DNA of 64,000 nt from positions 108,783 through 172,782 of the forward strand of contig DYKO01000006.1 in the NCBI GenBank assembly GCA_020722565.1. The letters run 5' to 3'. A program made the translations under genes and the position numbers. This DNA comes from Rikenella microfusus (lineage in GTDB: Bacteria; Bacteroidota; Bacteroidia; Bacteroidales; Tenuifilaceae). Positions 1 through 9,957 of this stretch are shown here, one piece after another. The notes beneath the pieces are model-generated. The model was not told where the DNA came from. It saw nothing but the letters and a program-made list of their open reading frames with translations, and searched no databases. Positions within the stretch are counted from its first letter, which is position 1. Every line of letters starts with the position of its first letter.

Positions 1-2
1 CA

Positions 3-665
3 GTTCATGGTTTTGGCACTTACGTTAGTCCCAGCGATGCCTTTTGTTATGGCATAAATAGCATTTCTCCGTTAGACATTCAATACGCAAGAGAGAAGGG
101 GAAGAAAATTAAGCTGGTAGCCCAACTTGTAAAGCTCGATGCATCCAACTTTACCCTGTTTGTTTTACCCACGTATATTGATCCATCGGACTATATCTAC
201 AGTGTTGATAATGAGTTTAATGGTGTAGTTATTGAGGGTGAGTACTACGATCGTCAATTCATGTTTGGCAAGGGTGCTGGTGGTTTCCCTACGGGTTCTG
301 CAGTACTTAGCGACATTACCGCCCTGTTCCATAACTACCGATACGAGTACAAGAAAATGAACTACTTTGTACCCCTCCAATACAGCACCGACGTGGAGCT
401 GGAGCTCTATATCCGTTACCATAATCTTACCGATGTTAACATTCTGAGCCGCCGTATCACGATTGAGCAGCATGTGGCTGCCCAATACCGATGGGAAATT
501 GCTCGTGTTAAACTTTCGGAACTGATAAGGGTAAAGTATCTGTTGTTCCAACTTAATATTTTTATTGCCTTTACAGGAAGCTTAGCATTCAAACCAATTG
601 ACAAAACCACCCTTGAAGGGGTAAATTGCACATCAGATTATCATTCTGTAATTGATGCATTTTAA
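3..665 (+). CDS. hom: Homoserine dehydrogenase, C-terminal part (cut by window edge)
   Basis: The frame is open from the left edge to the TAA at 663-665, giving about 220 residues of a larger protein whose N-terminal NAD-binding part lies outside the window. The glycine-rich motif GKGAGGFPTGSAVLSDI, the preceding segment with IKLVAQL and VLPTYI, and the position near the C-terminus match the catalytic C-terminal part of homoserine dehydrogenase, which reduces aspartate semialdehyde to homoserine on the route to threonine and methionine. metH and metF follow on the same strand, which fits methionine synthesis. The call rests on motif recognition. A fusion to aspartokinase upstream cannot be excluded because the 5' part is missing. 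Confidence 0.82.
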   Translation, partial: VHGFGTYVSPSDAFCYGINSISPLDIQYAREKGKKIKLVAQLVKLDASNFTLFVLPTYIDPSDYIYSVDNEFNGVVIEGEYYDRQFMFGKGAGGFPTGSAVLSDITALFHNYRYEYKKMNYFVPLQYSTDVELELYIRYHNLTDVNILSRRITIEQHVAAQYRWEIARVKLSELIRVKYLLFQLNIFIAFTGSLAFKPIDKTTLEGVNCTSDYHSVIDAF

Positions 666-685
666 TGAAAACCAATGTCCCTTGG

Positions 686-714
686 TTGGAGCGCACTTTA
701 TATCGTTAATTTTG
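686..714 (+). promoter_or_regulatory. Promoter of metH-metF, Bacteroidota type
   Basis: TTG at 686-688, an 18-base spacer and TAATTTTG at 707-714 match the Bacteroidota -33/-7 form TTG-N17-23-TAnnTTTG. Transcription would start near 720, only about 10 bases before the metH ATG at 730, so the leader is very short. No cobalamin or SAM riboswitch fits in this gap. Confidence 0.55.
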
Positions 715-729
715 ATAGATGTTTAGGTG

Positions 730-3700
730 ATGAATATAAAGGGAACCATACAACGCATCTTAAAGGAGAGGGTGCTGGTGCTGGATGGTGCAATGGGGAC
801 CATGATTCAGCGTATTGGACTTAAGGAGGAGGATTTTCGGGGTGATATATTAGCCGATCACACAGTAAATCTTTGGGGTGATTACGATATACTTAATCTT
901 TCCCGTCCCGATGTGATAATCCAGATTCATAGAGCATACCTTGAGGTCGGAGCCGATATTATTGAAACCAATACTTTTAATGCCACTTCTGTTTCACAAT
1001 CCGATTATCGGTTAGAGCACATGGTGCACCAGATAAACCTTGCTGGTGCAAAACTTGCCCGTCGCGTTGCCGATGAGTTTAATCGGGTTACCCCCAATAA
1101 GCCCCGGTTTGTTGCCGGATCCATTGGCCCAACCAACCGTACCAGCAGCATGTCGCCCGATGTGGAGCTCCCTGCTTACCGTGCGGTGAATTTCGACCTT
1201 CTGGTTATGGCTTACACCGAGCAGGTAAGGGCGCTTATTGAGGGCGGGGTGGACATTCTGTTAATCGAAACCATATTCGATACGCTTAACGCTAAAGCTG
1301 CACTTTTTGCCATTGCTCAGGTACTCGATGAGCTGAAAATCGACCTGCCTGTGATGGTGTCGGTTACCGTTGCCGATACAGGAGGACGGTTGTTAACCGG
1401 GCAAAGTCTTGAGGCGTTCGTTTGCTCTGTTTCGCACTATCCGCTTTTGAGCATTGGCCTGAACTGCGCCTTTGGCGCCGAGCAAATGTTACCTTTTATA
1501 GCGGAGCTCTCGGCTATTACGCCATTTTTTGTTAGCGCTCATCCTAATGCTGGTTTGCCCAACCAACTGGGGCAGTACGACCAATCGGCAAAGGAAATGG
1601 CCAATGTTGTAGAGCAGATGCTTGCCGGAGGATACGTTAATATAATTGGAGGGTGCTGCGGAACTACACCTGAGCATATCGATTTAATTGCAAAACTGGC
1701 ACAGAAGTATCAACCGCGTAGAGTCCCCAATTTACCGCCACTAACGCGGCTATCTGGCTTAGACCTTTTGGAGGTCCGGCACGATAGCAACTTCATAAAT
1801 ATAGGCGAGCGAACCAATGTGGCCGGTTCCAAAAAATTTGCCCGGCTAATTGCGCAGGGCAATTACAGCGAGGCTCTCTCAGTTGCTCGCGAACAGGTAG
1901 AGGGTGGTGCTCAGGCCATTGATATTTGTATGGATGATGCTTTGATTGATGCGCCTGTAGCCATGACTGAGTTTCTGAATATCATTGCTTCAGAACCGGA
2001 TATTGCAAGGGTGCCGGTTATGATTGATTCATCTCGATTTGATGTTATTCAGGCCGGACTGAAATGCACACAGGGAAAGAGCCTCGTGAACTCAATCAGT
2101 CTAAAGGAAGGGGAGGATGAATTTATCCGAAAAGCTAAGGTAATAAAGCGCTATGGCGCTGCGGTGGTGGTAATGCTTTTCGATGAAGCTGGGCAGGCGG
2201 TTACCACCGAGCACCGCTGCAGGGTGGCCAAGCGTAGCTATGATATTCTTACACAAAAGGTGGGCTTTGCACCCGAGGATATTGTGATTGATCCCAATAT
2301 TCTTGCCATTGGCACCGGAATGATTGAGCATGCCAACCAAGCTGTCAGTTTTATTGAGACTACCCGGTGGATTAAGCAAAATCTTCCACATGCAAAGGTT
2401 AGCGGAGGGGTGAGCAACCTTTCATTTTCGTTTAGGGGTAATCATCTGATTCGCCAAGCCATTCACTCCGTATTTCTCTACCACGCCATTCAGACCGGAA
2501 TGGATATGGGAATTGTAAACCCATCGCTTTTGATGCTTTATACCGACATTGAATCCAATTTGCTGAAGCTAACCGAAGATCTTGTGCTTAATCGTCGACG
2601 CGATGCCACCGAGCGGCTTTTGGCCTATTCCACTACCCAAATCGACGCTGAGGCTCAGAAACAAAAATTACACCATTGGCATAATTGGACAGTCGAGCAA
2701 AGGATAGAGTATGCGTTGGTAAAAGGCACTGATGAGTTTATGGCATCCGATGTGGAGGAAGCCTATCGTATGCTTCATTCCCCCATTTCCGTAATCGAAG
2801 GTCCATTGATGAATGGCATGCGCAAGGTGGGGGAACTGTTTGGCTCCGGAAAAATGTTTCTTCCACAGGTAGTTAAGAGTGCAAGGGTTATGAAACAGGC
2901 TGTTAAGGTTTTAGAACTCTATATGGAGCAACAGGTTAATAATCAGTCTGTTGTTGATCAAAATATCATTGTTTTAGCCACGGTTAAGGGCGATGTACAC
3001 GATATTGGTAAGAATATTGTTGGTGTGGTGTTGGCTTGTAATGGCTATAAGATTGTAGATCTGGGCGTAATGGTACCTGCTGAAAAAATTATTGAAGCTG
3101 TCAAGGAGAATCAGGCCGCAATCCTTGGCCTTAGCGGATTAATCACCCCCTCACTCGACGAGATGGTTCATGTGGCCAAGGAGCTCAACCGTAATGGATT
3201 GAGCATCCCTCTGCTAATTGGTGGAGCCACAACATCGGAGCTGCATACTGCTCTCAAAATTGACACGGCATATGAAGGAGCAGTTGTTCATGTTAGGGAT
3301 GCCTCTCAGGCTTCGGGTATTGTGTCGAATCTTTTGAGTAATGAAAAGAGATTTCAAACTTTCAGCTATTATAAGGAACGATACAGGCGCCTTAGAACCG
3401 AATATTCGGCTGAAAAAACAGAATACGTTAGCCTTAAAGAAGCCAGATTAAATAAGTTGGAGCTCGATTGGAGCAGCTATAGCCCGCCTTGCCCAAACGT
3501 TTTGGGTATTAATGTGGAGAGCAGCATTCCTCTTCGGGATGTTATTTCCTATATTGATTGGACTTTCTTTTTCAGGGCATGGGACCTTAGGGGTAGATAT
3601 CCTGATATTCTTACCGATCCTGTGGTTGGTATTGAAGCCAAAAGGCTTTTAGCCGAAGCAAAAGAGATGCTCAATGAGATTTGTAACAGGAATTTGGTTA

Positions 3701-4401
3701 AACCCGAAGCAGTTTGGGGTATATTCCCCGCAGCTGCCGATGGCGATGATATAGTATTATTTTCCGACGAAAGTAGAACAAACATTATTATACGCTTTCC
3801 CTTTCTCAGAAATCAGGAGAAAAAGCAAATTGGCGAACCAAATTTATGTCTTTCCGATTTTATAGCACCTGTTGAGTTCAACATTCCCGACTGGATAGGC
3901 TGTTTTGCTGTTACTACCGGAGATGTAACATCAAATTATGTTGATGAATATCGAAGAGTTGGAAATGATTATGCTGCAATCATGCTTCAAATTTTATCCG
4001 ACAGGCTGGCTGAGGCAATAGCCGAATGGCTGCACATGAACATACGGCACAAGTACTGGAGATATGCCCCAGATGAAAACCTCGATTTTGCTAATATTAT
4101 CAGAGAAAAGTACATAGGTATAAGACCGGCACCGGGTTATCCAGCCTGCCCAGACCATAGGGGCAAGAAATGGATATTTGACCTACTGGGCATACCTGGA
4201 AGGGTAAAGATAAATCTAACAGAGAATATGGCCATGAATCCGGTTGCCTCAGTTGCCGGTTTCTACTTTTCCCATCCGCAAAGCAAATACTTCAATGTGG
4301 GTCGCATCGCCAACGACCAACTCGCCGATTATGCGCAACGCATTGGTACATCTGAGACCGAGGCAGCTCGGCTTTTTCCTACCTACATTTTAAATCGATA
4401 A
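730..4401 (+). CDS. metH: Cobalamin-dependent methionine synthase MetH
   Basis: This 1223-residue cytoplasmic enzyme transfers a methyl group from 5-methyltetrahydrofolate through cobalamin to homocysteine. It is full length with the usual domain order: homocysteine-binding barrel (about 1-325) with zinc ligands C246 in GLNCAFG and C309/C310 in GGCCGT; pterin-binding barrel (about 350-620, [15 protein letters not shown]); cobalamin cap and binding domain with DVHDIGKN, lower axial ligand H757; and the C-terminal AdoMet-binding reactivation domain ([12 protein letters not shown], then [19 protein letters not shown]). These residue numbers are almost the same as in the E. coli enzyme. A GTG at 727 directly precedes the ATG; ATG 730 is preferred. 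metF starts 10 bases after the stop, so the two probably form one operon that both makes and uses methyl-folate. Confidence 0.97.
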   Translation: MNIKGTIQRILKERVLVLDGAMGTMIQRIGLKEEDFRGDILADHTVNLWGDYDILNLSRPDVIIQIHRAYLEVGADIIETNTFNATSVSQSDYRLEHMVHQINLAGAKLARRVADEFNRVTPNKPRFVAGSIGPTNRTSSMSPDVELPAYRAVNFDLLVMAYTEQVRALIEGGVDILLIETIFDTLNAKAALFAIAQVLDELKIDLPVMVSVTVADTGGRLLTGQSLEAFVCSVSHYPLLSIGLNCAFGAEQMLPFIAELSAITPFFVSAHPNAGLPNQLGQYDQSAKEMANVVEQMLAGGYVNIIGGCCGTTPEHIDLIAKLAQKYQPRRVPNLPPLTRLSGLDLLEVRHDSNFINIGERTNVAGSKKFARLIAQGNYSEALSVAREQVEGGAQAIDICMDDALIDAPVAMTEFLNIIASEPDIARVPVMIDSSRFDVIQAGLKCTQGKSLVNSISLKEGEDEFIRKAKVIKRYGAAVVVMLFDEAGQAVTTEHRCRVAKRSYDILTQKVGFAPEDIVIDPNILAIGTGMIEHANQAVSFIETTRWIKQNLPHAKVSGGVSNLSFSFRGNHLIRQAIHSVFLYHAIQTGMDMGIVNPSLLMLYTDIESNLLKLTEDLVLNRRRDATERLLAYSTTQIDAEAQKQKLHHWHNWTVEQRIEYALVKGTDEFMASDVEEAYRMLHSPISVIEGPLMNGMRKVGELFGSGKMFLPQVVKSARVMKQAVKVLELYMEQQVNNQSVVDQNIIVLATVKGDVHDIGKNIVGVVLACNGYKIVDLGVMVPAEKIIEAVKENQAAILGLSGLITPSLDEMVHVAKELNRNGLSIPLLIGGATTSELHTALKIDTAYEGAVVHVRDASQASGIVSNLLSNEKRFQTFSYYKERYRRLRTEYSAEKTEYVSLKEARLNKLELDWSSYSPPCPNVLGINVESSIPLRDVISYIDWTFFFRAWDLRGRYPDILTDPVVGIEAKRLLAEAKEMLNEICNRNLVKPEAVWGIFPAAADGDDIVLFSDESRTNIIIRFPFLRNQEKKQIGEPNLCLSDFIAPVEFNIPDWIGCFAVTTGDVTSNYVDEYRRVGNDYAAIMLQILSDRLAEAIAEWLHMNIRHKYWRYAPDENLDFANIIREKYIGIRPAPGYPACPDHRGKKWIFDLLGIPGRVKINLTENMAMNPVASVAGFYFSHPQSKYFNVGRIANDQLADYAQRIGTSETEAARLFPTYILNR

Positions 4402-4411
4402 AAAAACAGCA

Positions 4412-5365
4412 ATGAAAGTAATTGATATCCTGAATAGCTCAAAATCAACACTCTTTTCCTTTGAGCTATTGCCACCCCTCAAGGGACACAATATTTCCAC
4501 AATTTTTTCCATTATTGATAAGCTGATGCCATTCAATCCGGCCTACATCAACATAACCTATCACCGCGAAGAGGTAATTTACCTGACCGATGAAAGCGGA
4601 AGCCAAAACCCTGTTAGGGTGCGCCGCCGTCCGGGTACTGTTGGTATGGCTGCCGCCATTCAGCTGCGCTATGGTATCGATGTGGTGCCGCATCTTATAT
4701 GTGGCGGTTTCGATGCCCATGAAACCGAGGATGCCTTTATTGACTTAGATTTTCTTGGCATTCATAATGTTTTGGTGGTTCGTGGCGATGCCGACAAAAT
4801 AACCGGCAGGTTCGATCCAAAAAAAGGAGGACACAAACATGCCATCGATCTGGTAAAGCAGGTAGCCAATCTGAATCAGGGAATTTATCTTGAGAAGTTG
4901 ATTGAGCAGCCCAAACCTACTGATTTCTGTATTGGAGTAGCAGGCTACCCCGAAAAGCACCCAGAATCGCCCAACTTTGACTCAGATATTCACTATTTAA
5001 AGAAAAAGGTTGAGGCTGGCGCCAGCTACATTGTAACCCAAATGTTTTTCGACAACCGCTTATATTTCGATTTTGTTGACCGATGCCGCAATGCAGGCAT
5101 TCGGGTACCAATTGTCCCTGGTTTAAAACCCATTAGCGTAAAGGATCATCTTAACCTTTTACCCCGAGTTTTTGATGTTCACATTCCCCAAACCCTGGTA
5201 CTTGATATTGAGAAGTGCCAAAGTAACTCTCAGGTAGTACAGGTGGGTATTGAGTGGGCTATACAACAATGTAGGGAATTAATGGCAGCTGGTGTACCGG
5301 CTATTCATTTCTACACCATGGGAAATGCCGACAATATAGCACGTATAGCTGAGGCTGTATTTTAA
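4412..5365 (+). CDS. metF: Methylenetetrahydrofolate reductase MetF
   Basis: The 317-residue product is the length of a bacterial single-domain MTHFR, a flavoprotein that reduces 5,10-methylene-THF to 5-methyl-THF. Visible features include the N-terminal FSFELLPPLKG strand with the conserved glutamate, the ITYHREE segment, HLICGGFD, NVLVVRGDAD, the GVAGYPEKHPESP motif, and ASYIVTQMFFDN followed by VPIVPGLKPI. It lies 10 bases after metH on the same strand and supplies the MetH methyl donor, so co-transcription from the promoter at 686-714 is expected. A short gap and a new gene on the same strand follow; no clear terminator was seen. Confidence 0.96.
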   Translation: MKVIDILNSSKSTLFSFELLPPLKGHNISTIFSIIDKLMPFNPAYINITYHREEVIYLTDESGSQNPVRVRRRPGTVGMAAAIQLRYGIDVVPHLICGGFDAHETEDAFIDLDFLGIHNVLVVRGDADKITGRFDPKKGGHKHAIDLVKQVANLNQGIYLEKLIEQPKPTDFCIGVAGYPEKHPESPNFDSDIHYLKKKVEAGASYIVTQMFFDNRLYFDFVDRCRNAGIRVPIVPGLKPISVKDHLNLLPRVFDVHIPQTLVLDIEKCQSNSQVVQVGIEWAIQQCRELMAAGVPAIHFYTMGNADNIARIAEAVF

Positions 5366-5426
5366 ACTAACTATTATTTGTAATTGACATGTAAAAATTC
5401 TATATTGCAAAAAAGAACACCTGGAA

Positions 5427-7745
5427 ATGGTTATTAAGAAAAATCATCAAAAAGGGTTTAATGCTGATTTCGCTTACGATGGAGAGTTGAAATATAGGTT
5501 GATATTTGAGAAGGCACCTATAGGCATTTTTCAGTACAACACCAATGCAATAATTACTGAGTGCAACGATAGGTTTGTTGAGATATTGAATTCCACTCGG
5601 GAGAAGCTTATAGGTCTTGATATGACAAGATTGGCCGATAAATCGGTCGTACCTGCTATAACTGATGCATTGAATGGGGGAAATGGGTACTACGAGGGCC
5701 CATATTATACAACAACAAGTGGCGTTCAAATCTTCGCTTTGTTAAAAACGGTTCCAATAACCAATTCCAGCGGAAGGATTGAGGGCGCTCTTGGAATAGT
5801 TGAGGATATTACGGAACTGTACAAAACGCAGCAGGAGCTATCAAAGGAGAAGGAGAATTTCCGTTTATTATCAACATTAACTACCGACGGGGCTTCAATT
5901 ATAAACATTCAACCCGATGGCACCTTTGAGCGCAAATGGCTTAGCGTTTCATTGATAAATGAATTGGGATATACGCCCGACGAGATTGATACATTTGAAA
6001 AGTGGGGTAAAATAGTTCATCCCGATGATTTACCAGTATTTAACGATGGAATTAATCGCATAATTCGAGGCGAAAAGGTAGCAGCCGAAATAAGGATACT
6101 TGATAAAAAGGGCAATATTCGTTGGATTCAGAATACGGTTTTCCCAGAGTTTGATAAAGATGGCTAGCTCAAAAGAATCATCAGTGCCGTAAAAGATATT
6201 TCCGATAGGAAAAAAGCGGAACAAGAGCTCTGGGATCATAGGAATTTGCTTTCCAGTATTATTGAATACGCCCCCATAGCTATATGGTTAGTTAAATCCG
6301 ATGGCTCATATCCTATTATTAATCCCTATTTCGCCCGAAATATTGGCTATGGTACTTCAGTTTTTCCCATGACTGCTGAAGAAATTGAAAATTGTCGTAA
6401 AAGCGACCGCACAGCCATGAATTCTAATGGTCCAATTGAAAGCATCGAGGAGGTTACATTTACTGATGGTAAAAAGCATACCCTAAGGGTTTTTAAGCAA
6501 AGAATTACCAACGAGAAAGGCGAAATAATAGGAGTGTTGGGTATGGCTACTGATATTACGGAATCGGTTCAGTACGAAAAAGCTCTTGTTGAGGCGCTTC
6601 TAAAGGCAGAGGAGAGCGATAATCTTAAATCGTCATTTTTGGCCAACATGAGCCACGAGATTCGGACCCCTTTGAATGGGGTAATTGGTTTTGCCAAATT
6701 TCTTCGCAACTTCCCCGATACCACACCACAGGAACGCGAAAAGTTTTTGGATATTATCAGCACCAGTGCCGACCATTTACTAACCCTAATCAATGATATT
6801 ATTGATGTTTCTAAGATTGATACCAGACAGTTGACTTTAAATCCAGAACCTTTAAATATTAACAGTCTGATAGTTGAAATCTATACTTTTTTCTATAATG
6901 CCAATCCCGTTTTGGTTAAACGTAATATTTCTTTTACTTTCAGTACCGGCCTTTCTGACCGTGAGGCAAATATTACTGGAGATAAAATGCGGCTGCGGCA
7001 GGTTATCACCAATCTGGTGGGTAATGCCATTAAATTTACTGAATCGGGTAGCGTTACCTTTGGGTACACTGTTGTGGATGAAGGTAAAACCCTTAAGTTT
7101 CACGTAAAGGATACAGGGATTGGTATTCCTAAGGATAAGCATGAATTGATTTTTCAAAGATTCAGACAGGCTGACAATAGCACAACCAATAAATACGGAG
7201 GAACTGGTTTGGGATTGACTATCTGTAAATCGTTGGTTGAACTTATGGGAGGTCAAATTTGGGTTGAGTCGGAGCTGGGGAAGGGAGCAAACTTCTATTT
7301 TACCTTACCATTAGATACATCAGTTCAGCCTCAAAAAAAATATATTAGTTTCAACATTGAAGAATTAAAGAAACAGTTTAAGGGAAAAATCATACTTATT
7401 GCAGAGGATGATCCTAATAGTATGTTCCTAATTAAGAAATTTATTCAAGAAATTGGTGCCGATATACTTGAAGTAGATAATGGCTTGTCAGCTGTTAATA
7501 TTGTAAATGCGAGCCCTGATATCTCATTAATTATCATGGATATTAAAATGCCTCTAATGAATGGCTATGAAGCAATAAAACAAATAAGGGCAAAATATCC
7601 GAATATTCCCATTATAGTTCAAACGGCTCATACATTTAGCAACGAACAGGCAATAGCTAGGGCACTGGGATGTAATCATTTTATTACCAAGCCCATTGAT
7701 GCTGAATCGTTTTATTTAGCTATTTACAATTCGATAAGAGAGTAA
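5427..7745 (+). pseudogene. Hybrid sensor histidine kinase (PAS x3, HisKA, HATPase, REC) with an in-frame amber stop
   Basis: One reading frame of 773 codons encodes a soluble hybrid kinase, but codon 247 is TAG (6165-6167). Reading through it, homology continues without a gap: DKDG, stop, LKRIISAVKDISDRKKAEQEL is the normal end of a PAS/PAC module. Domains: PAS about 20-130, PAS about 145-255 (split by the stop), PAS about 275-385, HisKA with SHEIRTPLNG (H410), HATPase with NLVGNAIKF, DTGIGIP and GTGLGLT, and a receiver with EDD and phospho-acceptor D705 in IIMDIKMP. No transmembrane segment is seen, so it would sense in the cytoplasm. The rest of the frame is intact, so the stop is recent, an assembly error, or read through. 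A downstream piece starting near 6246 could still give a PAS-kinase-receiver protein. Confidence 0.85.
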
Positions 7746-7784
7746 TATAAGACGGTTACTGGGCCGTTCGAGTTCTGTTATGAG

Positions 7785-8255
7785 TTAAAAATCAAACTCG
7801 TATGTTATTTGCAGGGGTTGCGATTTGGCGTTTATGATTTTCTCTTTTGGAACAAAATTATTATGCTCCAACAGCTGTTTTAACCCAATATCATCGGGTA
7901 GGGGCAAACCTGTTATTCGGTGAATATTCTTCTCCCGGGCTACTTCTTTGGCAAAATCTATCAGACGTTGTGCAAGCCCCTGCCTCTGAAATGCTGGATA
8001 AATGGCTAACCGGTCAATTTCAAGTGTATTTTCTTCTAAATTTGGTCTAAGGGTTACAGTACCCACCGGAACGTAATTTACCTTCACCATAAAGATGTTT
8101 TCGGCTGCAATATCGGCTGCAATTTCTTTGTAATCGGCTATACTGTTGTTCCAGTACTTTACGCCTTTTTCAATCAACTGCCTTGAGCATTCTCTGATTA
8201 TATAGAGAACTTCAAGCAAGTTGCCTTTTTGAGCTTTAATTATTTCTATTTTCAT
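7785..8255 (-). CDS. GNAT-family N-acetyltransferase
   Basis: About 156 residues from the ATG at 8255 (MKIEIIKA). The order of strands and the acetyl-CoA loop (LAIYPAFQRQGLAQRLIDFA, containing the Q/R-x-x-G-x-A/G motif) mark a GNAT fold; the acceptor cannot be predicted. A longer start at 8279 is possible but would run further into the upstream amidohydrolase gene. With the start at 8255 the reading frames overlap by 20 bases, a sign of translational coupling. The gene is probably transcribed with the amidohydrolase; I see no functional link between the two. Confidence 0.85.
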   Translation of the reverse strand: MKIEIIKAQKGNLLEVLYIIRECSRQLIEKGVKYWNNSIADYKEIAADIAAENIFMVKVNYVPVGTVTLRPNLEENTLEIDRLAIYPAFQRQGLAQRLIDFAKEVAREKNIHRITGLPLPDDIGLKQLLEHNNFVPKEKIINAKSQPLQITYEFDF

Positions 8256-9891
8256 ATTTATTAAGTACAACTTCACCATTCAAAACTGTCATCAAAACTT
8301 GTGCCCTAATTGTAGCACTAATATCGCAATTTAAAAGATCAATATCAAGAACAACCAAATCAGCGAATTTCCCTGGTTCAATGCTACCCTTCATGTTTTC
8401 TTCAAAGCACGCTTTTGCAGCCCAAATAGTCATAGCCCGCAGGGCTTGTTCTCTTGAGAGTGCATTTTCTGGCTGAAAACCGCCTTTGGGTTCCCCCTGG
8501 TGGTTCTGTCGGGCTACTCCGGCATAGAATCCAAATAGCGGGTTTATATCTTCAATTGGAAAATCGCTGCCGTTGGGTAGCCAACCATTTTGCATCAGAA
8601 GCTGCTGATATGCGTACGCATAACGTATTCTTGCTCCCAATCGGTTTACAGCCCAGAACATATCAGAAGTGGCATGTGTGGTTTGAACCGATGGAATAAT
8701 ACCATACTCACCATACCTTTTAAAATCGGCAGAGTCAACCACTTGAGAGTGCTCAATGCGCCAGCGTAAATCGTTTCCCTTGGAAAGGTATTTGCTGTAG
8801 ATATCAAGCATTAGCCTTACGGCAGCATCACCAATGCTATGGGTACAAACCTGATACCCGTTCTGGTACGCCATGGCACAAATGGAATCGAGTTTTTCAG
8901 TTGATTCTACCTGTATTCCCCTATTTTTTGGATCGTCGCTGTAGGGTTCGAGCAGGTAAGCTCCACGGGAGCCAAGGGCTCCATCGGCATAAATTTTAAT
9001 TGAACGTACGGTTAACCTATCGGTTTGAAAGGGACTGTGCTGAATGTATTGTTCATAATTCTCCGAGGTTGGATTAAGCATGGTGTTGATTCGCATTTTA
9101 AGCAACCCTTCCCTTTGCATTGAATCGATCAGCCTAACCTCATCGGCATCGAGCCCGGCATCGTGAACCCCTGTTAGTCCTACTGCAAAGCAGTTCTTTT
9201 GAGCATCCATTAGTGCTTTTTCTTTAGTAGCTTTATTGGGGGCAGGAATTTTTGAACGCACTAGCTCCATGGCATTGTCAATTAGTAATCCTGTGGGTTT
9301 CCCATTTTTTAATACTATTTGCCCTCCGGAAACCTTAGTTCCCTGATTAACCCCGGCAATTTCTAATGCCCTATTATTGGCAATTGCCGCATGACCATCT
9401 ATCCGAACAATAAACACGGGTTTGTTGGGGAACAATTTGTTTAGTAGCTCATTGGTTGGAAATCCCTTTACCTCCCATTCGTTTTGGTTCCAGCCCCTGC
9501 CCTCAACCCAATTGGTGGGGTAAAGTTTTTGATTTTCTACCAACCGGTTTACTACCTCTTCCCATGTTTTGGCTCCGGCAAGCCATGCCTTTGTTAAATT
9601 TAATCCGTATCCCAAAAAATGACAGTGGGCATCAATAAATCCAGGATATACGTACTTGCCCTTTATATCTAAAACCCTATCGGATTGAAATTTTCTAAGT
9701 ATATTATCAGAATTGCCAACTTCAAGAATCTTACCACCGCCAATTGCAATACCATTAGCAATACTGAAACATGAATCAACGGTGTAAACCGTTGCGTTTA
9801 TTACAATTAAATCGGCTTTTTGCCGTTTGCTACACGATGCCATTGTTACCATGCTAATGATTAAAATGTTGATTAATTTGTGCTGCCTCAT
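8236..9891 (-). CDS. Amidohydrolase 3 family protein (YtcJ-like), predicted lipoprotein
   Basis: The product is a metal-dependent hydrolase of the amidohydrolase superfamily. With the start at 9891 (MRQHKLINIL) the N-terminus is a lipoprotein signal with lipobox MASC, followed by ADLIVINATVYTVD, the family's opening beta-sandwich strand. Metal-site segments are visible: FIDAHCHFLGYG, EGRGWNQNEW, and SIGDAAVRLM with EHSQVVD nearby. The C-terminus has the second sandwich half (GSIEPGKFADLVVLD). A more upstream ATG at 9927 would spoil the lipoprotein signal and falls within the candidate promoter at 9925-9932, so 9891 is chosen. The substrate is unknown; family members act on N-substituted amino acids, formamides or related amides. 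The GNAT gene overlaps its 3' end. Confidence 0.88.
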   Translation of the reverse strand: MRQHKLINILIISMVTMASCSKRQKADLIVINATVYTVDSCFSIANGIAIGGGKILEVGNSDNILRKFQSDRVLDIKGKYVYPGFIDAHCHFLGYGLNLTKAWLAGAKTWEEVVNRLVENQKLYPTNWVEGRGWNQNEWEVKGFPTNELLNKLFPNKPVFIVRIDGHAAIANNRALEIAGVNQGTKVSGGQIVLKNGKPTGLLIDNAMELVRSKIPAPNKATKEKALMDAQKNCFAVGLTGVHDAGLDADEVRLIDSMQREGLLKMRINTMLNPTSENYEQYIQHSPFQTDRLTVRSIKIYADGALGSRGAYLLEPYSDDPKNRGIQVESTEKLDSICAMAYQNGYQVCTHSIGDAAVRLMLDIYSKYLSKGNDLRWRIEHSQVVDSADFKRYGEYGIIPSVQTTHATSDMFWAVNRLGARIRYAYAYQQLLMQNGWLPNGSDFPIEDINPLFGFYAGVARQNHQGEPKGGFQPENALSREQALRAMTIWAAKACFEENMKGSIEPGKFADLVVLDIDLLNCDISATIRAQVLMTVLNGEVVLNKYENRNN

Positions 9892-9909
9892 ATTCCTAAA
9901 GTATATTTG
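9877..9909 (+). promoter_or_regulatory. Promoter for the 9958 lipoprotein gene
   Basis: TTTG at 9877-9880 and TATATTTG at 9902-9909 are separated by 21 bases, a good match to the Bacteroidota -33/-7 promoter. Transcription would start near 9914, about 45 bases before the ATG. The promoter lies over the first codons of the divergent amidohydrolase gene. On the minus strand, TATTTTTG (9932-9925) is a weaker -7 candidate for that gene, without a clear -33 element. Confidence 0.5.
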
Positions 9910-9957
9910 TAGCTGGTTTTGAATCAAAAATAATCATTTTAAAGAATAGTTTGTTAA

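Noticed and set aside
666..729. SAM or cobalamin riboswitch before metH
   Set aside because: The gap is only 64 bases and is taken up by a promoter; no conserved riboswitch blocks are seen.
6165..6167. Amber codon as programmed pyrrolysine or other recoding
   Set aside because: No recoding signal is visible, other genes in the window end normally, and Bacteroidota are not known to use it; mutation or error is simpler.
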